Source: Micromussa lordhowensis | Taxonomy: Eukaryota; Cnidaria; Anthozoa; Scleractinia; Lobophylliidae | Direction: 5' to 3' | Assembly (NCBI GenBank): GCA_964020085.1 | Contig: OZ026595.1 | Location: forward strand, 18,003,153 to 18,067,152 | DNA length: 64,000 bases | In this document: positions 49,295 through 61,999 of the stretch, piece by piece | Layout of the letters: each line of letters begins with the position of its first letter | How positions within the stretch are numbered: position 1 is the stretch's first letter | The notes under the pieces: generated by a model | The model's database searches: none | What the model saw: the letters and a program-made list of their open reading frames with translations, nothing else | What the model was told of the DNA's origin: nothing | Program-made: the position numbers and the translations under genes

Positions 49295-49563
49295 GTAACT
49301 TCCCGCTATCACGAACTATTTTTCGTTTCCCTAAAGAATTCAAGATCGCGGGCTCAAATGTACTTGGATGACGGACAATCGGACACCACACGTAATATAT
49401 TGGCTGAATGAAGTTAACAGATCGTTAATTAGCCTGTTGGTTTTGCTGCCAATGATACGGCGTAGCAACAATATAGAATCTTTATCGGCTGTCGTCACTT
49501 TTGTCACTTCGTGAGAGTTCCTTCTTGTGGATTCACTTCGCGAACCCTAGACGATGGGCGAAA

Positions 49564-51690
49564 TGAATGAATGAATGAATTTGAATTTGTATAGCGCTAA
49601 AAGTATTGGAGAATATTCAAAAGCGCTTTACATTAAGTTAAAAAATAAAAAATAAAAAATCAAATTTGAAAACTCCTAACTAAATCAAAATTAACCACAA
49701 GAACTATTCCACAAATTAAAAGCTTTCTTAAAAAGATATGTTTTAAGTTGCTTTTTAAAAATGGCGAGGCTGCTACTTGTTCTAATAGTTAATGGCAGCG
49801 AGTTCCATAAAGCAGGTGCAGCACGAGCAAAGGCCCGATCCCCAAGTGTAGAACAGTTGACTTTTGGAACGAACAGAAGAGATTTTGCAGACGAACGTAG
49901 AGCATACTTAGCAGCTGGTTTCACGGATAAAAGATCTGTAATGTAGGATGGACTCTGGTTGTGTAGTGACTTGTAAACAAAAAGGAGCAATTTGAACTGG
50001 ACTCTAAACGTTACTGGAAGCCAATGCAGGTCGATAAGAGCGGGTGTGATATGATCAAATTTCGCAATTTGTAAAGTCACTCTGGCCGCGGCATTCTGGA
50101 CTTTCTGTAAACGATCGAGCTGATATTTAGGTAGACCGAATAGAAGTGCGTTACAGTAATCAAGGTGAGAAGATACAAAGGCATGGATCAGTGTCTTTGT
50201 GGATTGCACAGTAAGGAATTTTCTAATCTGTCTTATGTTGTATAGTCCGCGAAAAGCCTTGCTACAAATCTTGCCTATGTGAACATTCATTCGCACATGA
50301 GCATCGAACCAGGACCCAAGGTTCCGGACGCTTTCTAAAGGTTTAATGACGGTGTCACCAATGATAATAGATTCAATAGATGTTTTTTCAAGTTGTTGAC
50401 GGGTGCCAATAATTAGAAAGTCAGTTTTCGCGTCATTGATCATTAAACGATTTCCAATAAACCAAGAGCGAACATCTGCGATGCACTTTTCAATCACAGA
50501 GACAGCGTTAATTTCTGAATGGATAGAACAAGGTCGAAAGGAGAGGTAAATCTGAGTGTCGTCAGCGTAACCATGAACAGAAGGGAGGTGCTGAGAGATA
50601 ATCTTAAAGAGGCGGGAGACGTAGAGAGTAAATAAAACAGGCCCCATGGAACTACCCTGGGGGACTCCACAGTTCAGATCGAAGTCGTCAGAAGTCTTAT
50701 CATCGACGAGTATACGTTGTTTGCGACCAGAAAGAAATGAGTCGAACCAATTTAAAGCAGTTCCGGTAACTCCAAAATCCTGTTGCAAAATATTCAGAAG
50801 AATGGAATGTTCAATGGTATCAAAAGCAGCACTTAGGTCCAAAAGTACGAGAAGTGTCACTTCCTTGTTATCCATACTCATTAAGATGTCGTTTTGAACC
50901 TTTAATAGAGCAGTCTCTGTCGAGTGATATTTACGGAAGCCGGACTGGAATTTAGGAAGAGGGGCATTTTTCTCACAATGGACAAGAAGTTGTTGAAGAG
51001 CAGCCTTTTCCACTACCTTTGAGATGAATGGAAGATTACTGACTGGACGGAAATTTTTGAAGACCAAATCAAGTCCAGGTTTTTTCAATAGAGGGATGAC
51101 AGCAGCGGTTCTCCAATTTTCTGGAACGCAACCAATGAGAAGAGAGAGATTAACCATCTCAGTGATAGAGGGCGCTAATACATCTAGACAGCCATGTGGG
51201 AACGGGATCCAACCGACAGGAAGCATTGGAGGATTCTCGAACAATCTTACACACTTCTTCTATGGATAGGGAAGAAAAATTCTCCAGATTCTCCTTTGGA
51301 GTAACAGGAGCAGGTCGAGGCTCTTGAACTTGAAACTTGTCAAGATTTTCCTTTATGATTTCAATTTTTCTGACGAAGAAGGTGCCAAATTCGTTTGCTA
51401 GCTTAGTGGGATCATCGTGCTCTGGAAGAGCCGTCACAAGTGGTTCCCTGGACAAACAATTAACCACACGAAATAGCTTGCGAGAGTCACCCGCACACTG
51501 ATCAATTAGGTCTGAATAATAATTCACCCGTGCAGATTTAATAAGTGCTGAGTACTGATTACGAACTTTATGGTAATTATACCAGTCACCAGGGAGGTCA
51601 GTTTTCAAGGCTTTCTTTTTAAGGCGACGACGTTTACGCTTGAGTTGTTTAATGTCATCATTAAAACCACGAAAGAACGTTCTACGCAAA
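49564..51690 (-). mobile_element. 5'-truncated non-LTR retrotransposon (LINE, CR1/L2-type reverse transcriptase)
   Basis: The minus strand encodes a reverse transcriptase in two frames: about 51689-51162 (linker region, KRKRRRLKKKAL, then SNASCRLDPVPTWL) and about 51241-49691 (RT proper). RT motifs are FRPVSNLPFISKVVEK, FQSGFRKYHSTETAL, LDLSAAFDTIEH, GVPQGSSMGPVLFTLY and the catalytic YADD. A single-base indel near 51190 shifts the frame, and an in-frame stop (51695-51693) precedes the preserved part, so the apurinic-type endonuclease and 5' end are missing. The 3' end, past the stop at 49691, runs to a short ATTC tandem repeat at 49564-49584, as is usual for CR1/L2-type elements. It is a dead copy between the adducin and Glass-like genes. 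The clade call within CR1/L2/Rex is inferred from motif wording. Confidence 0.88.
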
Positions 51691-51695
51691 AATCA

Positions 51696-53685
51696 AAGCC
51701 CAGTCATTGCGTCTTCTTATTATCATACACATGGGGAGAAGCTTGCAATGCGGCTAAGTGCGGGCTGAGCAACCATGCGCGTTTGTTTCACTCCCTGAAA
51801 AAGCGGCCATTCCCTCAGGCCACCCCTGCGTGCATTCGCGCATCTTCTAAGCTCCCGGATGTTACCACATACATGTACACGTTACTTTTTTTTACAACCT
51901 TTATTGTACGATTTCAGGTTCCTACTCAACGTCCAACTTGACAACATTACTTTTAAATAGCATTACACAGCACAGTTCAATTAAGTTAACTTAAAACTGG
52001 CCTCGGACGACCGTACAAATAAAATACTACAACTATTATAGTCGTTTAAAAATGCTCACGACACGCAATAACTTTAGTGACCTATTTGTAAGTAATTACA
52101 TTACTCAAATAAATCATGGCCCTGTCATTAATCAATAACATACAACTTCACTTCAATAAATGCTTTCCGAGCAGTTATTCGATGTGCTTTCGGAAGTATA
52201 ACTGTGTTTAATGAGCTCCACGAAAAAAAATCGAAGACCGCGTGTAGCGTGTTGCAAATCCAGATGTTAGGGGCGAGAGCGACCAAATCTACTCGTGAGC
52301 TGGGTTAACCAAAACTACTTAAGTTGAATTATTTGTCTGATCACCAAGAAAAATGGTTAGCGATGAGTTTTGGTTCACGAAAGCCATGCGAAAACTGCTC
52401 AAAAGGGAGATAAATGATAACTATATCAGCGATTAGCTGAGTTATAAAATAATTCAAAGATAACATGCTAAGTAGCGATTACGACACAAATTTTACCAAC
52501 AGACTTCCTGGTCAACATTAAAATTCTCCTAACAGTTTTTTACTCATTTCCTATTATTCTTCTTGGAGGAATTTGGTTTTCGGTTAAAACCCTTTCCCTG
52601 CTATGATTACTTCCTTCAAATTCCTAACCATTCCACTTGAATTTCTTACTTAAATTTAAACGAAGCTAACAGCAAAAGGGTTTACAATACAGCTTCGGTT
52701 GACAAGGACGAATTTCACGAGAATTCCGCCTACACTCCTCTCGGTATTAAGTCATAAAAGTTTAAAACCAAACATGGGTAAAATGAATGTTTGACAACAA
52801 TTGTCCCGGCAGATACACATTTTCCAAAAGTTATGATTTCAAACCAGATTATTCAAACAATAAAAGCTCGGAGACGCCTTAATAAGCACCACGACTTTGC
52901 TTAGACCTTGAGCAGCGATAACCCTTTAATCAATACATTTCTCTTCTCAAAGTTAAAACGCCACTCCTAATATAAAAACGTGTGAAGGCAAGGGGTTCCG
53001 CAACAACACTTTATAAAAGGGTAAAAGTGTATTTCTGAGAAAAAGCACGCTTATATATTACGATAATTTAAAAAGCAGTTCATTAATGTACCTGTTTTTT
53101 TTTCACCCGTTACACGTGCGATCATGTGCTCTGGTATTTATAAACAGGAAATGTACGTAGCGTAGTTGATAAGCGAGCAATGAAAGCCCTTCACGCGAGC
53201 TTAATTCAGAGTATGGGCGTAACGAGCGTGTAAAAAGTGAACTCGCGTGGGATCTCGCGCGAATGCGTGCGCGGTTCTGCTTGCGTGTACAAAGGTGTGA
53301 CTTAACCCCATTACAAAACGTATCCCTCTATATATAAATTCTAGAGATTTCCCTTCTCCTAGGGATCTGACAGAAAAAGAAAAGGATCATTCGCCAGCGC
53401 TTGCAAGAGTAAACCCCTTTACATCCGAAGAAAGTATCCCTTCGTCAAAAGACTCACGAGCTTTAGTTGATTGAAACTCGGCGTGCGCAGACGAACGATC
53501 CTGGATTTTGGCTTCCGTTTCTTCCAGAGCCTTCATTCCTATTGTGCCCGGTAGGAAGAAAGCCTCTGGAAACAAACTTACTATTCCTTGTGTCAGAAGT
53601 TAAGGGCAAATATAGGGAACTGAAAAGTCTCAACATTCTTCAGGGTGGAAAAAGATTAGATCAATGGGATTTCAACTTAATTATT
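51696..53685. other. Intergenic DNA and probable adducin 3' UTR
   Basis: About 2 kb between the LINE and the adducin stop codon. I see no coding exon, no long inverted repeat and no tandem array here. Part of the right side must be the adducin 3' UTR, but I could not pick a convincing poly(A) signal. Confidence 0.5.
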
Positions 53686-56600
53686 TTACTGTCCGCTGCT
53701 CAGCCTCTTGGCAAACTTATCCCTAAAACTTCGTCGCTTCTTCACCTTGTTCCCAGACTTCCTCCGCACAAGGCCCACCGGCTCTCGTACCAGCTCCACA
53801 ACCACGGGCTCTCCACTAGCGTCCAGGCTATCCCGGGAGTCATCTATCAACAAGTGGATCTCCTGCGGAGAAAAGTTCCTGTCCTGCGCATGCACGAACG
53901 TCACTTCCTCTGACACCTCCTGTGTTGGCAGTTCTGGCGCAGACTGGTTAACTGAAACAACTTTCGTGGTGATGAACACTTCCTGTTTTCCAAGAGGAAC
54001 AAAAGATAACTTGCCTGTAGCTCAAGGTTATTATTTTTACCCTTTAGTCTTGCAGTGATGGGTATATCTCTTAGCAGATCCCCTCCCTTATGTAGATGTA
54101 GATAAGAAACTTGATCACCCTAAACACAGATCAAAGGTCTCCAATGAGAGCGTCAGTGTGAAAAGACAAGTTCTATACCACACGCACTCCCATTGGATAA
54201 CAAGTTGCTTTGTTAGCCAGCGAGCAGGCACAGTCTCCGGACCAGGGAGTAGCAAGGACGGCGAAAACCTGGTCGCAGGCTTTAAGAAAACGTGCTTCTC
54301 TCATAATCCCGGATGTACAAATGACAATTTTTGTAGGACGCCATGACAAGGTTGTCCGCATAAAGCCACACTCTTGTCCACTGGCATTTGACTACAATCA
54401 AATTATTTTGGGACTGGAGGGTTAAACACAATACAGGGGTGAAATATAAAATCATTCTGACTTTCTTCCAGTAGAAATTGAAGTTAAATTCTAACGACAC
54501 AGTTGTGCACTTAGTCGTTTACCTCATCGTCTTTGTTTTCTTTCTCTGGCTTCCTGTCCTTAATGAGTGCGGGCTCAGAATTGTCCAGTTCCCGCTCTCG
54601 TCTGTACTCGGTAGACTTGACAGGAGAATTGAGCCACTTGAGGCGACTCCTGGGAGACCAAATGAAGCGATTAGAACTCGAAGCAAAAACATGCATCCCG
54701 TCCCAAGCGCGGGAACACGCGCGAAAATCAAGTCACGATTGGTTTTGGATTTGCTCCGACTGGTTGAAAAATACCTTGTTTGTTCTGATTGGCTAGAGCT
54801 TTAAGAACCAAACAAATCAAAGTAAAATCCCGCCAACCGTGAAGTGCGCGGGAAAAGCCATGTGATAGACAGTATCTGCGATTCTTGCAGTTTTAGTTCA
54901 ACAATGAAAGGGAAGCACAAATGCCTGAAATTTCGTTGGAAACCTTATGGAGTGAAGAAAATTTCCGGGAGAAACGGTCGACCTCTCTTGGTCGACCTCT
55001 GCGTCAGTTAGAATAGTTTTTGTTAACACAAAATATTGCTCTACCAATAATCTTACACCAATAGTCAGTACGCTTACGAGGTGCAAGCCTATCTCACACA
55101 TTCATTCACCGACCTGTAGGTGTTTCCTCGTCCGAGGGAAGCGCTGCGGCGTATATTGGCGTCACGGTAGATTGTCAGCTCTGTGCGTGCAGTAGATGTC
55201 TTGGCCGGCGCAGCCTCGCGAGATTTAGGTTCCTTGTCTTCCGTTTTGAAGATTTCGGGGTTGCGGTAGGTGTAGCCCGTCTTACAACCCTGAATTACGG
55301 AACAAATTCACAAGTGTCGGTATATCAAAACATGTACAGAATGTGAATGTCCCCTTGGCAGTATTTTTTAAAAGTATCAGTCACTATGTGGGATGGAGAC
55401 GTTTTCTAGCCCAATAGCTTGATATGTTTTACTCCATTTGGAACCTAATGTTCAAAAGTTTCCTGTAATATTAACCATTTAATCTATACACATGTAAAAG
55501 TAGGGAACGAGTTCTATTCCTTAGCAAGAAAGAAAACATTTTCTGTTTTTTTTTTTCAGTGTGGTCGAAACACAAGTGGATGACAACAGACTACTTTAGA
55601 AAACGGTTCCATAGCTACTTCAAGTTCTCCCAAACGCCTACAGAAACATGAATAACATCTTCCCTATTTTCATTTACAAAATTCTTACTGAAAGAGAAAC
55701 ATTCCTTCAAAGAAACATCAGTTACCCTGGAATCTAGCAGTCGCATCCAGGCCTCAAAGTGCACTTCAGCCATCTTCTGTTGGTTCTCATTAGCATCCAG
55801 ACCTCCATAAAAAGCATTGTCCATCTGTTCCTTGGCTTCTTCATCAATCTTTATCAAATCATCCACACCGGCACTCAATGCAGAAAGCTATGGACAAATC
55901 AATCAGACAAAAGGTTCTTTCCATTTCTAACAGCTTTTGGACATAGCCTGGAATAGCTGCTATTGTTGGCAGAACTCTTAAAATAGCTTCACCTGCCAGT
56001 TTTAGTATGGCCAGGAACAATCTTGCTAAAGGGTCTGTTCATTTGAAAAAATTTAGGCGTACGAACATATATTAAAATCTCTTTCTTTTTAGAAACAATT
56101 ATTGGACAAGGTTTTTGTGATATCCAGAATAATCAAGGTTGAGGTAAGTGTTATCAGCCGAAAATCAAAGGCGGAGGCTGATAACACTTACTGAGACCTT
56201 GACTATTCTGGATATCACAAAAACCAAAACTAATAATTGTTTTATTATACATTGTTTCAAAGAAAATGTGGACAAACGCATCATGTTGAAGAAGCGATTC
56301 GACCATCCATGCCACATCACCTGTGAACTTGGCCTTGCTCTTGGAAATCATGAATTTCATGTGCAACCTACAGATTATTCACAGATTAGTGAATAATCTG
56401 TAGGTTGCGCTGTTTCCCAGAATTAACTGTTGGTAGGCTTTTAGCCAATGAGAAGACAGATGGTGACTACAATGTATAACAACATTACATTCATTTGTAC
56501 ACTCTATTGACCCACCAGTCTGTATTTTATTCTAAGACTGTGCATATTAATCCATTTCCATTCCAAGCAAACCAAAAATCATTCCCGACATCCTCATTTG

Positions 56601-59600
56601 TAAATGGATAAAAGGGAATACTAAGGAAAAAGCAAGGGACAGAGTCCAGGGTGTTGTGAACTGGCCTGTTCACAAGTGATCATGGGTGGGGTAAGATCTT
56701 GAATGGACAGTTAATGTTTACTACAGCAACCTCTATATGTGGACATCTGATCTCTTCACCAACTTGAAATGCAACATACAAGTTAACTTTGGAAAACGCT
56801 TCACTGTTAATTCTCTTGATGTGCCCCATACCTGTTGTTCACAAGCTGTAACAAGCTGGTAGGCAAGGTAGCTTGTTTCTTCTATTGTTTCTCCAACACA
56901 AATGGCACCATAATTCCTTAAAATTAACACCTGAAACAAGGACAGATCAGTTGCAAAATAAATGTCTGCATTGTAACAACATATCAATATTGTAAAAGAA
57001 AAAATAATTAATTTACTAACCACTGATCAATCAAAATAATTCAACTTTAGATTCAACATCTCATATTGATGTTGGCATACCCTGCTTGATGCTCCAAAGC
57101 TGTTGATTATGGAATCCCTGGCTTCTTCGTCCAACATCAACCCAGGAAAAGCGTGATATGAAACTTCCCCAACCTATCATTATTACAAAATATCATAAGC
57201 ATACAGTACTCTTCTTACACAAGGTTGTACAGTAAGGCAGTCACTGCAAGTACCTACCATAATAATTATGCAAGCATTTTTCTATTTTAAAAAAATCAAT
57301 ATCAATGTTGAATATTAAACACATTTCTCCAGTAAAGCCTCTTTCTATTCCAGTTATTATTATTGTTATGTTACCTCCCCCATCCCTACATGGTAAATCA
57401 TGACAATTTATAAACAAGAAAACAAGGTAAATTTTGCCCTTAATGCATATATCTAATGAATAAAGACATTGTTATTGTCATTATCATTTTAAGTCATCCA
57501 CCATAACTACTTTTCATTGTAACAGCTACTGTTTTGTGAAAACATGTAACTGCATGAAACCCAATGTTTGCTTTTCCAGTGTACATACGTTAACTGATGT
57601 ATAAGCCCTTTTTGTATAACCCTCCAAAGGCCTCATAGAACTTCTTTGTACTTACAGATATTCCTTCTTGAGAAATTGGCACAAGTCCTGCTTTTATTGC
57701 AGAAACCTAAATCCAAAAAAAATCACCATTTTCATTCTGTTGTAGTGTCACAATTTCATAATAAATTACAGTGTACTGAAACAGTAACATGTAACGCCAT
57801 TTGAATGAAATGGTGCATAAATGTGTCACAATGAAGACCTATCAAGCAAGCTGTCAAACAATTTTGCATACATGTACATGTTATTGTAATGTGCTTAGTT
57901 ATATGAAGACATAATATTATCCAAATGTTTATACGAGTTTTTTGGTAAAGCCTCATTTTGAATATATTATGAACTCCACTATGATGAAATTGTCGATACC
58001 CATTTTTGTACATTTTCGCACAAAATAGGTCTTTCCTAGATATCTTGCCAAATTTTAATCTATTACAAACATTATAACTAATGCTTTTTGGACCTTTATT
58101 TCCGAGAAGTTACGGCCGTCATTAATTTTCCTTGTTTATAGTCTTGGTTGAGAACTGGAGAAAATGACGTCCTGTTCTTAAAAATACCACACAGGTTGAA
58201 ATTTTAATAACAATTAGCACAGCAATTCGCATAAAGAATAACAAATACTTTGGCTCATATATTCCTGCAATTTTCTACATTACTTGTTGTTATAATTCCA
58301 ACCCGTGCGGTATTTTAGAGAATATGACATAATTTTTTCAAATTCTCAAGCACGACTTAGAACAAGTAGAATTAATGACGGCCTTAAATTCTCGGAAATA
58401 AAGGCCCAAAAACCGCCAGTTCTAAGGTTTTTTACAGACTGAATTTTGGCAAGATAGCTAGGAAAGACCTATTGTGTCCGAAAATGTAAAAAAATAGATA
58501 GAGAATTTCATCATAGCGGCACTTTAAAAGTGGAAGATTGAAACAAAGATATCAAACTATCATTAACTATATTAAATTGTACTGCATTAATGGGGGAATT
58601 AATTGTGTGTGAAGGCTCAATTGCCACTTCAATGCTTGACTGGTTTTGCTTGTCAAAACAATACTCACAGCCTTGACAGAGTCAGCTGAAAGGAACAAGA
58701 CACATTTTGCATCTTTCCTTGTGGAGTGTATGATGGCATGAAGTTCAAATGCTGACTGCGAGATTCCCAAGTTGGTGTTTCCTGCTTCTATGACATTTCC
58801 CTTGTGGTCGACTTTCAAAACCGAAGATGCTGTCACTTCACTGAATAGCAAACCAGTAGGAGCAACAAAATAGTTGTTTTCTTCATTGTCGTTCTCAGAT
58901 GCACAGACCTGGAAAAAATATTTTAATTATTATTTATTGAAAACTCATTGCTACAACTGTGGACCAACCAGCTCAAATTATTTATTGATCAAAACTATTC
59001 CTACAGCTATGGACCAACCAGCTAAAATTACTGAAAGCTTTTACCGGAGTCTGTAGTGAGTAAGTTAATAGTATTGCTAATGAAATCTCATTGAAGGCAT
59101 GATAGTTCATCACAGCCTCTCCCCCCCCCCCCCCCCACCCACCTTCCCTGCATTTTGTCTGAGAACATACTGGTACCCAATTATACAGGCATCCTCTATA
59201 AGGGCAGTCAGGTCAAACACAGGTCACTAAATCTTGAGTCCAACCCACTTACCATAAGGATACCACACCTTCTGCATACAGACAAAACAATTTATTACCG
59301 TTAACTGCATTTTCTCTCATTCTGCAACTAGTGAAAGGACTTAAAGAAAACTTGATGTCATCTTGCCCCTGTAGCAATCAACTCTCACACTTTGCTTACA
59401 TTGGGCAGTTACATGCTTGCCTTTTTTTCTTAAAATCGCAGTAAGTCAGCAGACAGCATGCTTGGGCCATTGCCCATTGGGCAAGTGAATAAGAAAAGGT
59501 ACCTGCCAGATACAAAACCTACAACTCTTGGGAAACCAGATGGAACTTTTTTTGAACTTCTTTAAGAACATAACTACATACTGGTAAATAGAACAAGAAA

Positions 59601-61983
59601 AGATGTCTATTAACAATGTCGAACATATTGTTGTCTTCTGCTAAGTCTATAGATTGAAACAGAATATGTTTCTCTTGGTTGAGTACAAATCAATTCTTAT
59701 AAATATGTGCACCAAAGAAATTAATAGGCTAATTCTGACTCTTCAAAATTCTTTTGTTTTATATTCCTGAGCCTCTAAGCCAAGTAGGAATTTTCAATAA
59801 ATATCCAAAATGCCTCTTTGATGGAGCATGCTCTGATCAACTGAATACAAAAATATTTTTTGCATATTAACAAAAGAACTAAGAAAATAAAAACATGGTA
59901 TTTTATTAGGCCTTTAGTTTCTTCAGTAACGTAACATTTCCAATTCACATTAAAATGTTATAGGCACTGCATAAGATAAGCCTTAGTGTAATTTGATTTA
60001 TTTCAATGAGTGATTTTTAATAGCATGGAAAGGAAATACTTTTAATGGGTGGGAAAAGTGAAAGGATCTGTTCACTTTTATGGAAATATCATACTCTCAT
60101 GTCAATTTGTTAATCTCAATCTTGGATGCTGGAAACCTTTTTTGACTCAAAATATGGTTTTGGCCAAGTGATCAACGCTTTGTTGGATTAGTACCAGGAA
60201 ATAAATTATTGTTGGCAAAAAAATTGTTTTGAACAATTCATGATAAAACTACTTCTTTCTTGGCTGGATTGAAAACCTGCCAAGAAATTAAAGGCAAATT
60301 GAATGCATCAGAATAAGTCAAAATTTTAGCCAATTATAATTGCTAATAGTACTTCTTGTTAAATGTGCACAGACAGTTCTAGAAATTGTTGAATTATAAT
60401 GTACTGCAAGGATCAGAGAAACTGTATATGATAAAGTATTCACAAAATACTCTGGAACTTTCTTAGAAAACATTTGATTATACCACATATGCTCCAGTTA
60501 AACAAATAATGATCCTGTGCCTGCTCTTGGCATTTGCTCAGTAACAATAAGATGTATCAGCCCGCCTTCTAAGGAAACCCTCTCTTGACCTAACATATTA
60601 TTGGCCGTTGAATTGCATCTATTTGTATCAATTGTCAGATGTAGCAGTTTGATTTAAAGCATATTGAATTGAGGAAAGTTTTTTAACTTGATCTTCCAGT
60701 ATTTGTCTGAAATTCAAATAAATGTAAGGAAAAAAATCATTAAATCGCTAATTAAAAGCAGAGAGTTTGGAAAGGAGAATGCCAAAGTATCTCTACTCAA
60801 AATTGATGTAGAAAAATCTAGTAATATATACAAACAAAATTTCAAATTCACTGGGCACTGTGAAAATAAACAGTACATAATTACTGATATCCACCCAAAT
60901 TTGATTATTCCTACAAAATTATGCCAAACTGGACTCATCCAGTTTTGGCAGACCTCCAAATTGTTTTTTTCATATGGATTTATTTTCAATATTTTGAACA
61001 GTGTGCAGCTGTATAACATAGATAAATGATATCATAAGTTAATGAACTGAACTGAAACAAAAGCAGTACAAATATTAACCAGCCTATTCAGACAGAAAGT
61101 CTATACCTCAGTAACGTGGGTGCAAGAGGTTTTATTTTTCTTTATTGCGTGGAGCAGAAATCATGATTAAAAAATCACTTTAATTTTTGATATTGTCCGG
61201 ATCCACATATGAACCAATGAGAGAAGAAGGGCGTTTTGAATAAGCCAGTGATAAATATCAACAACTTGTCAAATAATTGGACCAACAGGTATCGTGAGCA
61301 AATAAATTTCTGAAATGTAATCTCACTTTACTCCGAATCTACAGCACACGCAATCATGCATGCATATTTCACAGGAAATTTGAAAGTTAAATATATAAAG
61401 GCGGTGAGCGATAGCCTAAAAATAATGTTAAAAAAATTAAAAGAATTTTCTGTGCTGTTTGCGATTGCACTGATGTACAGTAATAGATGACCATAGATAT
61501 CGCTAACTATAAAAACACCCATACCGAGCAGGCAGCGCGATCAAAAACTCCTTTTCCCCATCCAAACATCTGCATGAGACGGTACACCGAAGCCAACTTG
61601 CAACGTAATTGCCTTTCGAACTTAGAGTAGTGCAGTGTATCGGCCCCTCTGATGTCTGCTATAACAGAGGCGGACAAACTTGGAAACCCGCCGCCGTACA
61701 ACGCTCCCGTTGGGATCAAGAAGTCTTGGTACGTGCGGAAGGCGTCCGCGTTGATCGGGCTTTGACTATGCGCCGAGACAATGTCTTCCAGCTCTCCTCG
61801 CAGGTTATCATCAGCGAGGGCCAAGGAAACTCTCTGTCGCATCTTGAGACCTCGAACATCGCGGACAACTTCATCGGGAGATCGAACTGCTCGCCCTACC
61901 GTTCGTGAACGAGGTGGAGCGCTCCATCGCTTCGAAGCTTCCACTTGGGTTTTAGTGGTTCTAGGTGTTACAGTAGTCGACAT
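53686..61983 (-). CDS. Adducin (membrane-skeleton protein with aldolase-II-like head)
   Basis: A cytoplasmic protein of 567 residues that in animals caps actin barbed ends and recruits spectrin to actin. Exons in transcript order are 61983-61525, 58908-58669, 57706-57656, 57173-57081, 56930-56832, 55887-55726, 55289-55114, 54649-54523 and 53982-53686 (stop). The start MSTTVTP follows an acceptor-like TTTTCAG, suggesting a 5' UTR exon upstream. Matches to animal adducins are MRQRVSLALADDNLRGELE, KLASVYRLMQMFGW, FVAPTGLLFSEVTASSVLK, AGNTNLGISQSAF, ILRNYGAICVGETIEE, VHFEAWMRLLD, GYTYRNPEIF and KWLNSPVKS. The tail ends in a basic MARCKS-like stretch, KVKKRRSFRDKFAKRL, with a candidate PKC/calmodulin serine. 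The protein is shorter than vertebrate adducins (about 660-740), mostly in the tail. The HxH and NHG histidines of the aldolase fold are not conserved. Confidence 0.93.
56094..56241. mobile_element. Palindromic MITE in adducin intron 5
   Basis: Ends are AACAATTATTGGAC and AATAATTGTT. Arms carry TTTTTGTGATATCCAGAATA with its inverse and TAAGTGTTATCAGCC with its inverse. Sequence just right of it (56242-56269) is also shared with 24066-24125, so the family unit is longer than the palindrome. Confidence 0.65.
56367..56405. repeat. Short perfect hairpin repeat
   Basis: AACCTACAGATTATTCAC is followed after six bases by its reverse complement. It lies about 130 bp from the MITE at 56094-56241 and may be part of the same insertion. 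Confidence 0.55.
57979..58516. mobile_element. 538-bp foldback element in adducin intron 2
   Basis: Ends are CTATGATGAAAT and its reverse complement. Long imperfect inverted arms follow: 58010-58060, including AATAGGTCTTTCCTAG, pairs with 58440-58490, and an inner pair around TTTATTTCCGAGAA and GACGGCC pairs 58090-58130 with 58375-58410. It is non-coding, has no clear target duplication that I could define, and lies between exons 58908-58669 and 57706-57656. Confidence 0.7.
59119..59136. repeat. Poly-C run in adducin intron 1
   Basis: A C run of about 16 bases followed by ACCCACC. The surrounding intron (58909-61524) is AT-rich with no coding feature that I can support. Confidence 0.6.
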
Positions 61984-61999
61984 GCTGAAAATCAAGTTA

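Noticed and set aside
60688..61029. 113-codon plus-strand frame in adducin intron 1
   Set aside because: The composition is dominated by Ile, Lys, Asn and Phe, as expected from AT-rich intron DNA; the minus strand is open too. There are no domains.
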